Below are positions 24,617-35,714 of a DNA stretch of 64,000 nt, one piece after another. Every line of letters begins with the position of its first letter. Within the stretch, counting starts at the first letter, position 1. The notes below the pieces were generated by a model that saw nothing but the letters and a program-made list of their open reading frames with translations, had not been told where the DNA came from and did not search any database. The position numbers were made by a program, and so were the translations under genes. The DNA is from Haberlea rhodopensis (taxonomy: Eukaryota; Streptophyta; Magnoliopsida; Lamiales; Gesneriaceae), in the NCBI GenBank assembly GCA_907163345.1, contig CAJQUN010000444.1, positions 124,001 through 188,000 of the forward strand. Direction: 5' to 3'.

Positions 24617-25030
24617 TAGGAGTTTGCAATCGGTTAAATCGAATTGATCGAATTTTTTTCGTCTAATCGAACTGATTGAATTTTACTTTCAAACTCGAAC
24701 CGATTTTTATCGTTTTGATCGGTAATCGAATTAACCGATTTATTTTAATAAAATTTAAAAATAGATCATTTGACTTTAAAATTTAAAAAATTAGATAATT
24801 TGATTTTAAAAATTTAAAAAGTAAAATTTAAATAAGGAATGATTAACTGATTTTTTCAAAAATAAAAAATTTTACTTTTTTTAAAATTATTAAAATAGTA
24901 AAATTTCGATTTATTCGATTAATCGATATTTTTAAATAAAAATAAAAATGATCCGAATTAACAGATTTTTAAAAAAACCAAAATCAAATTTCCGAAATAA
25001 CCATATCGAGTTTCAATTGTACAAACAGAA
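24617..25030. repeat. AT-rich foldback repeat (MITE-like)
   Basis: Both halves carry related, inverted AATCGGTTAAATCGAATT-type words. The left end reads GTTTGCAATCGGTT and the right end, read inward, GTTTGTACAATTGAAACTCG. Exact termini and target duplication were not established. Confidence 0.4.
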
Positions 25031-25564
25031 GACAACAAAAATCCCATCTATTATAATAATTGATTGGCACGTACTATTCATTGAGTGAAACTTTTAGATT
25101 TTTTCCAACAAATCAAATAAAAACATCGAATGGCCTAACTTCATTAAGAAAGGTTGGTAGGTACATTATTTTTATTACTTATTTTAAATATTTATATGTT
25201 GTTTTTTTTAAAGTTCGAAAAAAATAATTTTGACCAAAAATAATGAGTATTTTATATTAAAATAAAAAAACACTTTAATTAACTTTAATTTATATAAAAT
25301 TATCACCATTATGCTCATGGTCTGAGTTAGACATTCATTTTGGACGGCACAAATGAATTTTTTAAAATGATAAAATAATATATATATATATATAGTAAAT
25401 AAAAATAATAAATAAAATTAAAAACCATGTTTTTAAAAATAAATTACCTGCAAATTAAAACAACAATGTACATAGACGAAATGTTCAATGTTTCTTTATA
25501 ATCAAAATCATATAATCCTCCTATCCTCATACACGCACCAACGTTCTGCTCGTGATCTGGCATG

Positions 25565-25775
25565 TTGAGTACACATACAGTGCTTATAGCGCACAAAGTT
25601 TAATAAGTAGCACACAAAGTTTAACTAAATCGAGCACTGAGTTTGAATAAGTCTTGCACTGAGTTTTACTAAATCATGCGCTAATTTGACTAAGTCTTGC
25701 ACTCAATTTACTAAGTTGCGCATTAAATTTCACTAAGTCACACACTAAGTTTCACTAAGTCTCGAACTATTGCTA
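25565..25775. repeat. Degenerate tandem array, ~22-bp unit
   Basis: At least seven imperfect copies of a unit like GCACTAAGTTTNACTAAGTC follow one another; unit length drifts between about 19 and 25 bp. No coding potential. Confidence 0.7.
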
Positions 25776-26476
25776 AACCTTCTTAATTCTTCGATTTAAT
25801 TCTCTTTTTTATGTTTTCATTTTTTTTAGACTTTTTGGGCTCAAATGAATTTCATGATTCCTCATCGATTCGTGTTGTTAAAGTTCTATTAAACGGTAAC
25901 TAGATACATAATATAAATTATTCTATAATGACTTCATAAAAAACGTAATAATATATGAAATATTTCTTATATTTGATAAAAGAAAGTATGACAAATTTGT
26001 GATTTTTAACATTTTTAGTGAGAAAAATAATAATAACTCTGGGATCATTAGATTTTTTAGTATGAAAATTAAGAATGAGTTTTGTAGATATAACTTTTTT
26101 TTATTGAATTAGTTTAATTATTTAAATTAGTTATTCCATAAGATAATATTATAATTCTCCGAAATAATATTAGTCATTGTAATAAATCCATATTATTACC
26201 AAACATGATGAACCACACATGTAATGTTTGGTTCATTTCTCAGGTTCATTATCTTAAAATAAAACAAAATATTAATACTTCATTTTAATTTTTCATTATC
26301 TAATCGTACAAAAATAATTGTTTCTACTACAAGAGCGGTCTTTGCATTCTCATCACTGGTTATAATTTTTTGCAAAGCTGCAAGCATTAGATTCTACACA
26401 TATGGTCTAATTTTAATACTTTTTAAGAATGACAAATGTGCAAATGACAATTTTGTTAAATTTTCATTTTGTAAAT
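25776..26476. other. AT-rich intergenic DNA left of the gypsy element
   Basis: No gene or defined repeat recognised. Confidence 0.3.
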
Positions 26477-27228
26477 TGATACCCCGCGGGAGAAAGATAT
26501 ACTTCATCTTATTATATTTGACCGACATCCCAATCTAAGAGGGTCAAAGTGATCACCTCATCGCCAGTTATGTGTCCGATCTCCCGACCTCTGTGGATCA
26601 GAGTACAGCTCACTCAACATTAATTCAAAAACACCAAAGTACCGACCTCCCGACCTAATCACCATGTTGTCTTCGGGATGGTCATATCTTCAAGGCCAGA
26701 ATACCACGTGTTTCAAGCTCCCGTCTGACTAACCGGCGATGGTGCTAATCAACCTTGAGAGTCTTAGACATCCTACCTCTAAGAATATGTTGACCAAGTC
26801 CACGTTGATCGGGCATGTCCTGAGATTTCAGGGAGTGAGAATGAGTAATGGTTTTATCAGTTGGCAGATATGTTCCGAAATCCCATGAATCATATGGATC
26901 GTGGCCTTACTACTCCGAGTTGCATATGAGTGATGTAAACCCTAAAAATAGTAAACCAATGCAAGATTTTAGGTATGCATTTTTCCCTATACACACTAGC
27001 ATACATCAGCTATTCCATTACAGATTTTTCTCATATCTCTCATCACTTGACTTGAGCGTCGGAGAGGATCCGCCGAAAAAATCTTACGTCGCCCTTATAA
27101 CATTTGTTTCTGATCTAGCAGGTCTATTTAAGATCTATCTTGGTTATTTGGTTCCTGGAAGAAGATAAAGAGAGGTAATCCAGCCTCTTATTGATACTTA
27201 GAGGTCATCATTCTTTTTGGGAGTATCA
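26477..27228 (+). repeat. Left LTR of the gypsy element
   Basis: Direct repeat partner of 32612-33356; begins TGATACC and ends GAGTATCA. Contains repeated CTCCCGACCT words near its start. An ORF-like frame (26848-27168) is conserved in the other LTR only because the LTRs are copies. Confidence 0.85.
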
Positions 27229-27269
27229 ATTAGCGTCGTCTGTGGGAACGTTCGAGCTGAGACGTTAAT

Positions 27270-27685
27270 ATGTCAGCAGGAAGAAGAGGACGCGGAAGAA
27301 GGAGGGCATCCGATGGGAGAAACCCTCCCGAATCATCGGAAAACCATGAAGATATTCCACCAGTACAAGGAGATCATGTGCCTCTTGTAGGCGGATGTGA
27401 AGGAAATTTGACGCTGGAACAACTGGCGCAATATATTGTTCAGACTGTGGACATGGCAGTAAGGCACAACCAAATACCGCCTCCTAAAAACAATCCACCA
27501 CACATGCCTCCTCCCGAGGGTCGAAGACCACAACAGGTTGAAGTAGAGCAACCGACTGCTGATCAACCAGTAGCTGATCCTGCACACCGAATTAAATGGA
27601 GATGGTGTGGGATGAGATACGGAGGTTGGTCCAGCAAAGGGGAGATAGAGTTATAACGTCCAGGCGAGATAGCCCCTTTCCCCCA
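27270..27685 (+). pseudogene. 5' part of gypsy gag
   Basis: Starts with a basic MSAGRRGRGRRRASDG peptide shortly after the priming site, then proline-rich sequence, then VWDEIRRLVQQRGDR in a shifted frame up to the copia insertion point. The middle of gag (expected several hundred bases) is missing between here and 31446. Confidence 0.75.
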
Positions 27686-28064
27686 TGTTGAGCCTTAAAC
27701 GCGTTGTTGAGTTTAATGCTTAATTTATCCCCGAATTATTTATGAGTTATGATGATCAACAAAACTTGTTGTTGGAATCGAAGAGGGGGGATGAATAAGA
27801 TTCCTTGGCTACTTTAGCCTTTTAAAATGAGTTTGCAAAAATAAAAGAGTTTGCGCTTGCGGAAGCCTTTAGTCAATCGATAAATAAAAAGAACAAAATA
27901 AATAAATGTATAAAGGAATTAAAGCAATAAAAGAGACAATGATTTGTTATAGAAGTTCGGCGATGAATCGCCTACGTCTCCTCTTCCCGGTTAGATAACC
28001 TCCAACCGAGGTTCCACTAGAATAAAAGGTCTTGGCCTTGAGGGCTCAAAGTTAGCCACACAAC

Positions 28065-28215
28065 AACTCTTCATGAGTTTACAAAGTTCTTCCCGAGCAC
28101 ACTACTCTTCCCGAGTACACAAGCTCTTCCTGAGTACACAAGCTCTTCCCGAGCACAATACTCTTCCCGAGTACACAAAGCTCTTCCCGAGCTACCAACA
28201 CTCTTCACGAGTCTT
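28065..28215. repeat. Tandem array of CTCTTCCCGAGTACACAAG-like units
   Basis: About eight imperfect copies of a 17-22 bp unit, core CTCTTCCCGAG followed by TACACAAG or a variant, inside the copia LTR. Confidence 0.85.
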
Positions 28216-28570
28216 CTTGGCCTTAAGGGCTCCAAGGATAGCCACACACTTGCACCAACTAGACTTGTTGATGACTTTACAACTTTCCAATTTGCTTTGG
28301 TGTTGGAGGACCATTACACTAGATCAAATCAAAAACACATCCACGTGTACTCACACGAAGAAAACAAGACTCTAACAAAGAAGAGAATTACAAACTCCAA
28401 TACAACAACAATGTATGGAGATTGCAATACAATTTGAAATAATAATTGATCAAGACTTTGTATAAGTTGTAGGCTTGTTCTTTTTCTTCAAAATGCTCCA
28501 AAGCATCAATATTTATAGTGTAGGAGGCCCCCTAGGCTCCTACTAGCCGTTGCTACACAAAAGGCTGAAA

Positions 28571-28995
28571 TCACTCGTCGATCGCCTCAGCCATCGCCTC
28601 AGGCGATCTCCATCGCCGCGCTCCAACGGTCAGCATAACACGGATCGTCTCAGGCGATGTCCCGATCGCCTCAGGAGATCCAAATTAAATTCCAATGCCG
28701 TAGCCTCAGCAGCCTAAAATCTTGCATCGCCTCAGGCGTTCCAGCCATCGCCTCGGGCGTTCAGCCCATCGCCTCAAACGATCTCCCCTGCGCGCATGCC
28801 ACCGCATTGCCTCGGCGTCGCCTCTGTCGATGTGAGGGCGATGTCGCTCCTGGTTGTCATCGCCTCAGGCGTTGGTCATCATCGCCTGGAGCGATCTTCC
28901 TGGAGCGATCTTCCTGGTATGCTTCCTGGTCACCATCGCCTCTGTCGTTGTGCGTGGTGATGCCCCGCCTGGCTGCCATCGCCTGGGGCGATCCA
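28571..28995. repeat. Cluster of GCCTCAGGCGAT near-palindromes
   Basis: A dozen or more dispersed copies of ATCGCCTCAGGCGAT or close variants, many self-complementary, in a G+C-rich part of the copia LTR upstream (element sense) of its TATA-like box. Irregular spacing distinguishes it from a simple tandem repeat. Confidence 0.85.
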
Positions 28996-29890
28996 GGCCA
29001 GAATATGCACACTCGATTTTCTTCATTCCAAACCACTTTTCATCACTTAATCTGCACACTAAGTAGATGCATTAGTATAACAAACACAAGTTTTGTTGAT
29101 CATCAAAACTCAAAGATTGACCTGGGATAATTTAACGCATTAAACGCAACCATGCGTTTAAGGCTCAACAATCTCCCCCTTTTTGATGATCACAAAACTT
29201 GATAAACTTGAATAAGTGATATGCATGAAATGTGAGTAAAAATGACTCCCCCTTAACAATTGCATAGCACATACAAGTTTAAACAAGTAAAGCATTAAAC
29301 ACATACCTCTCCCCCTCAAACCATGCATACACAAACTCTCCCCCTTAAACTATGCATGTATTAAGGTTCAAGTTTATCACAAAATTCTCTCCCTTTTTGT
29401 GATAATCAAAAAGCATAGAATTTAAATAAACATAGCTCAAATATGTTGACACATAGCCATATTTTAACAATTTTACACATGGTCCTCACCAAGCATGTAA
29501 TAGCTATTAGATCAAATCAATTAGTGAAATACACATGCGTTTAAGGCACTCAACCATGAATTCTAAACATTGCAAAGTGTGCATATGTTCTACCAAGAAT
29601 TCATGCACCTATGCCCAATAAACAATATAATCTCAAGTATCATTAGATAACAACACATATAATTTCACATTTTCACATAGCAAAATCAAATTTGAATGCA
29701 AGGCATATCAAGATACTTACTATAAAAAGATAAGCATACATCAAGCATTAAATAATTTATATGTGCATATGCTAAGCGGTATTCCATTTTACTACAATGA
29801 ATATTGAGCTTCAATATTTATTGATCACAATTAATTTGTGCCAATGAATTTTGAATTGCTCTTTTAACATGTATAAAGTAAATTTTACCC

Positions 29891-31380
29891 TTAATGATAA
29901 GAGTTCGTTCTTGTCATTGGTCCAACGCCTCGCGCCTCTTCTATAGTGGTGAATAGAATAAATTCTTCCTTTGAGTTGCTTGGCCCTTCATCCTCCATCC
30001 CATTGTGGTTCCTACAAAATAAATTTACAATAGGAGGATCTTTGGTACCCATTTGATTTTTGGGTCCTTGATGGTTAGCTTTCAATGGCACATTTGGAAT
30101 CCATTTCCACCTTTTGTTAGGTTGGTATTGGATTCTAGCAAATCTACACTTATTCTTAGTGTGGCCATTTTTACAACAATAGTTGCAAGTAGGAGAATCA
30201 TGCTTTGCTTTGGCTAACAAGCTAGAAAAAGTTTTTGATTTGCTTGAGTAGCCTAACCCGGCTTTGTCAAAGCTACAACGTTGTAAGCCAAGCAATTCAC
30301 TCATCTTTTGACTACTTTCACTATATTTGCAAAAAGATAACTTTAAAGAATTTAATTCATTTTTCAATGAATTATTTTCTTCGTCTTTCTTAGCAATCTC
30401 AAGTTTGAATAATTTGTTGCTCATCTTGGTTTTGCCAAGAGCATCAATAAGTTCATGATAGGAATCTAATAACTCATTAAATGAAGGTACCTCATCGTCG
30501 CTTTCATCTCCTTCATCTCCAAGAGCTATTAAACAAAGATTTGTGGCTTCTTCTTCATCGGAGTCGCTATCACTCCATGTGGCTATAAACGCCTTCTTCT
30601 TGCCTTTGTCCTCATTCTCTTCCTAGGATATTTGTTAGCATAATGGCCTTTTTCTTGACAATTATAACAAGTTACCTCATTTTTGGATTCTTGTTTGGTA
30701 GCATTGGAGGTCTTTGACTTGCTATGTTTGTTGAAGAGCTTCTTGAACTTCTTTGTGAACATGATCATCATCATCTTCTTCATCCTCGGAATGATCTTTC
30801 CTTCCAACCAAGGCTATACAATTTCTTTTGGATCTATCCTCCTCATTTCTCTCCTTGTGGTAACTTCAAGCTCATGAGTCACCAAAGTGCCATGGAGCTC
30901 ATCAAGGTCATAGGAAGCACTTTCTCCTTTGTTTGACTCGATAATGGCCGTCTTCTTTGCATCCCATTCCTTAGGCAATGCTCTTAGGGCTCTCCTCCAT
31001 ATTTGCTTTGGTACTTCTCTCTAAGTTGGGCAAGCTCGTTGATAATTTGGGTGAGACTCCTAAACATGGAATCCACCTCTTCTCCGGACTCCATCTCAAA
31101 TGTCTCATATTTGAGTTGTAGGAGGTCTATCTTTGTCTCCTTCACTTGATTGGTTCCTTCATGACAACTTTGCAATTTGTCACATATCTCATTAGCCGTT
31201 GAGCACATCGAGATCCAGTTGTACTCCTTCATATCTAAGGCACAATGCAAAATATTAATCGCTTTAGCATTTTGTGAAATTAATATCATATCCGCTCTAG
31301 TGAAATCATCCATTTCTTTGGGAACACTAATTCCCCCAACTTCCTTTAAAGGAATATGTGGACCTTTCATTATGATTTTC
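29891..31380 (-). pseudogene. Copia gag remnant (UBN2 domain and zinc knuckles)
   Basis: Pieces in several minus-strand frames: a UBN2-type gag domain (30984-31370; includes EICDKLQSCHEGTNQVKETK), a zinc knuckle at about 30640-30670 (CYNCQEKGHYANKY, last cysteine replaced by tyrosine), an acidic region, a coiled-coil segment, and a second intact CCHC knuckle (CNYCCKNGHTKNKC, about 30170-30215). No protease follows. Confidence 0.8.
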
Positions 31381-31445
31381 CATAGATCATAATCTACGGA
31401 TTGGATGTATAGAGAAATTCTATTCTTCCAACTTTGAGGATTTCA

Positions 31446-32667
31446 GTTATGTTTTTCTGAACCAGTTTGCTAGTAGTAAGAGCTATCAAAAGACATATCT
31501 GAATTTGTTCACTACTAAACAGCAGGAGCGGGAATCTTTGAGAGAGTTTGTTCAACACTTTAATAGTATCGCGTTAGAAGTATCCACTGCCACTGCCGAT
31601 GTTCTTATCAATGCCTTCACTCAGGGTTTGAGAGCAGGGGAATTCTTCAAATCATTAGTGAAAAAACCTCCTCGGAGTTATTATTATCTCCTCGGCCGAG
31701 TTGAATGTGAATTTGGAGGACGCATAGGAACAAAGAATGATGGAAATGAAGCCGAAATCAAGGAAATAAAAGATTGAAGCAGGAAGGAAGAGGCCACCGG
31801 ACAAGGGTGATGATCATAGCATAATCAGAGGGCAGTTATCGACCCCGCACTCCCTTGACCATGAGCTTAGAAAAGGCAATGGAGATCTGTGATGAAAATA
31901 GGAGACTCGAGAGGCCGAACAAGTCGGAGAACGGACCTCGCCTACCCCTCTCTGATAAATATTGCAGATTCCACAAGGAATATTGACATTTTACTAACGA
32001 GTGCCAGAGGTTGAAGGCGGAAGTCGAGAGGATCATTCAAGGGGACCCTCAAATTAAAGCAATACTGACAACAAAATCCGAGCCTCACACAACTAACATA
32101 GCAAAAAGAGATCGACTTTGGGATAATAATAGGAAAGAGGTGCGGCGAGATAACCAACCTTATCCTCGAGGTCGGGAATTCTCACTAGAAAGAAATGATA
32201 GAAGAAGACGAGAACATGGGGATAATAATCCAACCCGATGAATTATACATATGATTTCAGGGGGAGCTACTGATGGAGATTCTGGACAAGCTCGTAAATC
32301 GCACGGACAAAGGTTAGAGTTTTCATAAATCGTGGCGGAGGTCAGTCTGAAATCGGACCCCGTGATATGTTTTAGACCTAGTGATCCAAAAGAAGTTGTC
32401 GCACCTCACACTGATGCCTTGGTGGTCACCATCACCATTGCAAATTATGATATAGCTTGGATATTTGTTGACACAAGGAGCTCAGTTAATGTATTTTTCA
32501 AAGAAACTCTGGACCAAATGCAGATACAGGGGTTCCGTTTCGAACCTATCATGACATCACTCTATGGTTTCATAGGGCATGCTATTAAACTTATGGGCCA
32601 AATCACTCTCCCTGCGGGAGAAAGATATTACTTCATCTTATTATATTTGACCGATCCCCCGACCTAA
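31446..32667 (+). pseudogene. 3' gag and protease remnant of the gypsy element
   Basis: Resumes after the nested insertion with FLNQFASSKSYQKTYLNLF, then QQERESLREFVQHFNSIALE, TQGLRAGEFFKSLVKKPP, a knuckle-like KYCRFHKEY region with a stop, and a retropepsin-like segment with VDTRSSVNVFFKETLDQM (active-site DTG changed to DTR). Frameshifts and stops occur throughout. Confidence 0.8.
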
Positions 32668-33356
32668 GAGGGTCAAAGTGATCACCTCATCGCCAGTTAT
32701 GTGTCTGATCTCCCGGCCTCTGTGGATCAGAGTACAACTCACTCAACATTGATTCAAAAACACCAAAGTACCGACCTCCCGACCTAATCGCCATGTTGTC
32801 TTCAGGATGGTCATATCTTCAAGGCCAGAAGACCCCGTGTTTCAAGCTCCCGTCTGACTAACCGGTGATGGTGCTCATCAACCTGGAGAGTCTCAGACAT
32901 CATACCTCTAAGAATATATTGACCAAGTCCACGTTGATCTGGCACGTCCAGGGATTTCAGGGAGTGGGAATGAGTAATGGTTTTATCAGTTGGCATATAT
33001 GTTCCGAAATCCCAGGAATCATATGGATCGTGGCCTTACTGCTCCGAGGTGCATATGAGCGAGGTAAACCCTATAAATAGTAAACAAATACAAGATTTCA
33101 GGTATGCATTTTTTCCTATACGCAGTAACATACATCAACTATTCCATTACAACTTTTTCTCATATCTCATATCACTTGACTTGAGCGTCGGAGGGGATCC
33201 GTCGGAAAAATCTTCCAGCGCCCTTCTAATATTTATTTCTGATCTAGCAGGTCTATTTAAGATCTATCTTGGTTATTTGGTTCCTGAAAGAAGATAAAGA
33301 TATGTAATCCAGCCTCTTATTGATACTTAGAGGTCATCACTCATTTTGGGAGTACA
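32612..33356 (+). repeat. Right LTR of the gypsy element (5' end clipped)
   Basis: Direct copy of the left LTR from GCGGGAGAAAG onward, with scattered substitutions by eye. The leading TGATACCC is absent and the terminus reads GAGTACA. Confidence 0.85.
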
Positions 33357-33361
33357 CAAAT

Positions 33362-33897
33362 AATATAATAATGATCTCAATTTGTCAAAAATGATGAGAA
33401 CAATATAATATGTGGATTAAAGAGCACTGCACTCAATTTCTTTTGAAAATTGACCTACTCATGCACGCGACGGCACATCCGCATCTACTCGCGCACCCCG
33501 ATTTTATGTCACTTAGTTCAGACAAATTTATATAAGCAAAAAAAAAAAAAAACAAAGAAAACTGATATTTTAATAATGACGATCCAATTGGATATATCAA
33601 AATTATTTATTATGCCTAGTCGTTATTTTTTTAAAAAAAGATAAACCAAAAATATATTTAACTAACTGTAGGATCGAGCGCGTACCGCTTTACCAATAAC
33701 TATAGTTAAGAGTAATGACGCAACATCAATCTTTTCAATCATACACTGACACAATCACCACGTGTTCGATCGATTACAAAGCAGATGCAATTGTTGGATT
33801 GCGCAATTACCCTTACCTATAGTCACTGGTAAATGGGTAAGCTCTTGATCCTACACTAACAAGCAGTTACAAGTAAGAGGCAAGCGAAAATACATAT
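33362..33897. other. Intergenic DNA between gypsy element and SINE
   Basis: AT-rich, no gene recognised. Confidence 0.3.
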
Positions 33898-33910
33898 TTC
33901 TGCCTAGCCA

Positions 33911-34180
33911 TTTTTTTTTTTATTTACAAGGTATCCAGGCTTTCGCCTGACTAATCCTTGGGTGACGGAACCGGCCCCTCAACGCCGCCACCAGGTAAAC
34001 CGAGGGATGTGCCCAAGCTGACAGACATCTGTGGGAGAGGACCTACAGGCCACGACCCCAGAGCACACCCCCACAATATTTCAGCAGGGAATGCGCTCCA
34101 CACGGGAATCGAACCTGGCACCGAGGGGATACCCCCTACGTCACCACAGACCTTACCAACTCGGCTATGCCCCTGGGGGC
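33911..34180 (-). mobile_element. Complete tRNA-derived SINE with 17-bp target duplication
   Basis: On the minus strand the element starts near 34180 with a tRNA-like head: A box TAGCCGAGTTGG and a textbook B box GGTTCGATTCC. A G+C-rich body follows, then TTGTAAATA and a poly-A tail (the T run at 33911-33921 on the plus strand). The perfect 17-bp repeat TTCTGCCTAGCCATTTT flanks it (33898-33914 and 34181-34197). Structure and duplication are diagnostic of LINE-mobilised insertion. Confidence 0.92.
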
Positions 34181-34197
34181 TTCTGCCTAGCCATTTT

Positions 34198-34577
34198 AAG
34201 TTGTGCTGAACGTTGTATGAGAGAGTTAATACTAAAAATAACCAATATCGATTAAGTAACCAATTATTTAAAATCATAGAATATGAAAAATAATAATGAT
34301 CTGGTGAAAAAAATAGCAAAAATCCTGACTTAATCTTACAAAGAAATGCCAAACTATATAGAAAGAAAATTACAGCAAAAATACCGCCTTCACAAAATTA
34401 TTAAAATATTAGTGAGAATCCGAGATTAGATTTATGGATAAATCGATAATGGCTTGGCCTTCTATCACTAATTAAATAAGGTTAGGCAATTAATTTAATT
34501 TATCGTTTAAGTTTAATCACGAACAATCGAAATAGATTTCGAAATAAATTTTTTTTTTTAAAAAAACTAGAAATAAA
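34198..34577. other. Intergenic DNA between SINE and MULE
   Basis: AT-rich, no gene recognised; the last nine bases are the target duplication of the next element. Confidence 0.3.
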
Positions 34578-35133
34578 GGGATAATACATGATATTGTCCC
34601 TCTTTTTTGCAATCATTCCCGATTTAGTTTCTATTGTTTGCAATGACCCGATTTAGTCCCTTTAGTTTTCTAATTTATCCCAAATCAGTCCTAAACGTTA
34701 AATACACCGTTAAAACTAACGGAAAAGGATTGAATTGGGTCACTTAAAACTTCAGGGACTAAATAGAGAATTGACGCAAATATTAGGGACTGATTCAGGC
34801 AATTTATAAAGATTGGGTGACTTAATTCTTTAAAAAACAAATTTGATAATATATTCTTAAAATTTTTATAAAAATTTAATTTATAAAAAAAATTTAATTC
34901 AATATCAAATTACCCGAATCAGTCCTTAATGTTTGGGTCAATTTTTGATTCAGTCCCTGAAGTTTTAATTGACCCGATTCAGTCCATTTCGTTAGTTTTA
35001 ACGGTGTATTTAATGTTTAAGACTGATCTGAGACACATTAGAAAATCAAAGGGACTAAATCGAATCAATATAAATAATAGAGACAAAATTAAGAATGAGT
35101 GCAAATAAAATAGATCATATAATGTATTATCAC
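34578..35133. mobile_element. Foldback Mutator-like (MULE) MITE
   Basis: A 556-bp element whose two halves are long imperfect inverted repeats (over 200 bp each; ends GGGATAATACAT and, read inward, GTGATAATACAT; inner shared block AAATACACCGTTAAAACTAA). It is flanked by the perfect 9-bp repeat AGAAATAAA (34569-34577 and 35134-35142), the hallmark length for Mutator-like elements. No transposase. Confidence 0.88.
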
Positions 35134-35142
35134 AGAAATAAA

Positions 35143-35714
35143 TGTATTTTGTGAGGAATCGTGGACCGAAGGGGCTGTCCTAATCTACGCCTCATTAGAA
35201 AACAACGGGTCGAAGTGGACGGATGGCATTTTACGTAAATTTATAAGTAATTGGGCCTAATTTTTTAACTCACTGCATTAATACACTCCCGCTCTTTCTA
35301 CTGTTTATCTATTTGCCTCAATCAATTCAACTCTATAGTCTCTTCCCCTCATCTAGAAACCCTAGAAGCATATCAACTATCATCAAAATAAGTGAAACAC
35401 GTGTAGGACTAAGGAGGCTTGCAGTTGAAGAAAAACATCAATGACAAATTTGTGAAGGGTTTTTCAAATAATTTGACCTCAATTTGTGAATTTTCGGAGT
35501 TTCTGGTCCAAAGATTAAACAACTTCACACAAATTTGTGAGTTTTTCCCAGCTTCACCTTTTTCTTCTACTTAAGTTTTTGGCTTCTTGCATATGATTGT
35601 TGATACCTAAGTTCTTTGACTCTTTGTGGGTGCTGGAATTTATTGCCTTTGTTTCAGCTGGATGTGTTTAGTGAATCTGACCTTTTTTGGCTAAAATTTA
35701 GGTATACACGTGTC
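35143..35714 (+). promoter_or_regulatory. Promoter and 5' leader region of the WPP-associated gene
   Basis: Region between the MULE and the start codon. It has pyrimidine-rich leader-like sequence from about 35285 and no competing gene. The transcription start is not determinable. Confidence 0.35.

Larger units (their letters stand above)
27686..29170 (-). repeat. 3' LTR of the nested copia, with inverted termini
   Basis: About 1485 bp. Its two ends are related in inverted orientation over roughly 80-90 bp (TGTTGAGCCTTAAACGC at both, read inward, and GATGATCAACAAAACTTGT further in). A TATA-like CACTATAAATATTG (minus) lies near 28510-28525. Internal arrays are listed separately. Confidence 0.75.
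27686..31440 (-). mobile_element. Truncated Ty1/copia element nested in the gypsy gag
   Basis: Minus-strand copia remnant. Its 3' LTR occupies 27686-29170 (minus strand TGTTGAGCC... to ...GGCTCAACA). A polypurine tract (AAAAAGGGGGAGAT, minus) abuts the LTR at 29171-29184. A gag fragment follows. No protease, integrase, reverse transcriptase or 5' LTR remains; the right edge near 31440 joins gypsy gag directly, so the 5' end is deleted and no target duplication survives. Confidence 0.8.
26477..33356 (+). mobile_element. Ty3/gypsy LTR retrotransposon, pol-deleted, with nested copia
   Basis: Two similar direct repeats of about 750 bp (26477-27228 and 32612-33356) flank gag and protease remnants on the plus strand. 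The left LTR starts TGATACC and ends GAGTATCA, a short terminal inverted repeat. Just inside lies TTAGCGTCGTCTGTGGGAA, a priming-site region typical of gypsy elements. The right LTR has lost its first bases and follows the protease fragment directly, so reverse transcriptase, RNase H, integrase and polypurine tract are deleted. Flanks TAAAT and CAAAT could be a mutated 5-bp target duplication. A copia fragment interrupts gag between 27685 and about 31440. Confidence 0.85.

Noticed and set aside
26848..27168. 106-codon ORF similar to one at 32977-33297
   Set aside because: The two ORFs are the same place in the two LTRs of one gypsy element; the resemblance reflects LTR duplication, not protein conservation.
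28065..28995. Regularly repeated short units resembling a CRISPR array
   Set aside because: Plant nuclear context, variable unit spacing, no unique spacers and location inside an LTR; these are LTR-internal repeats.
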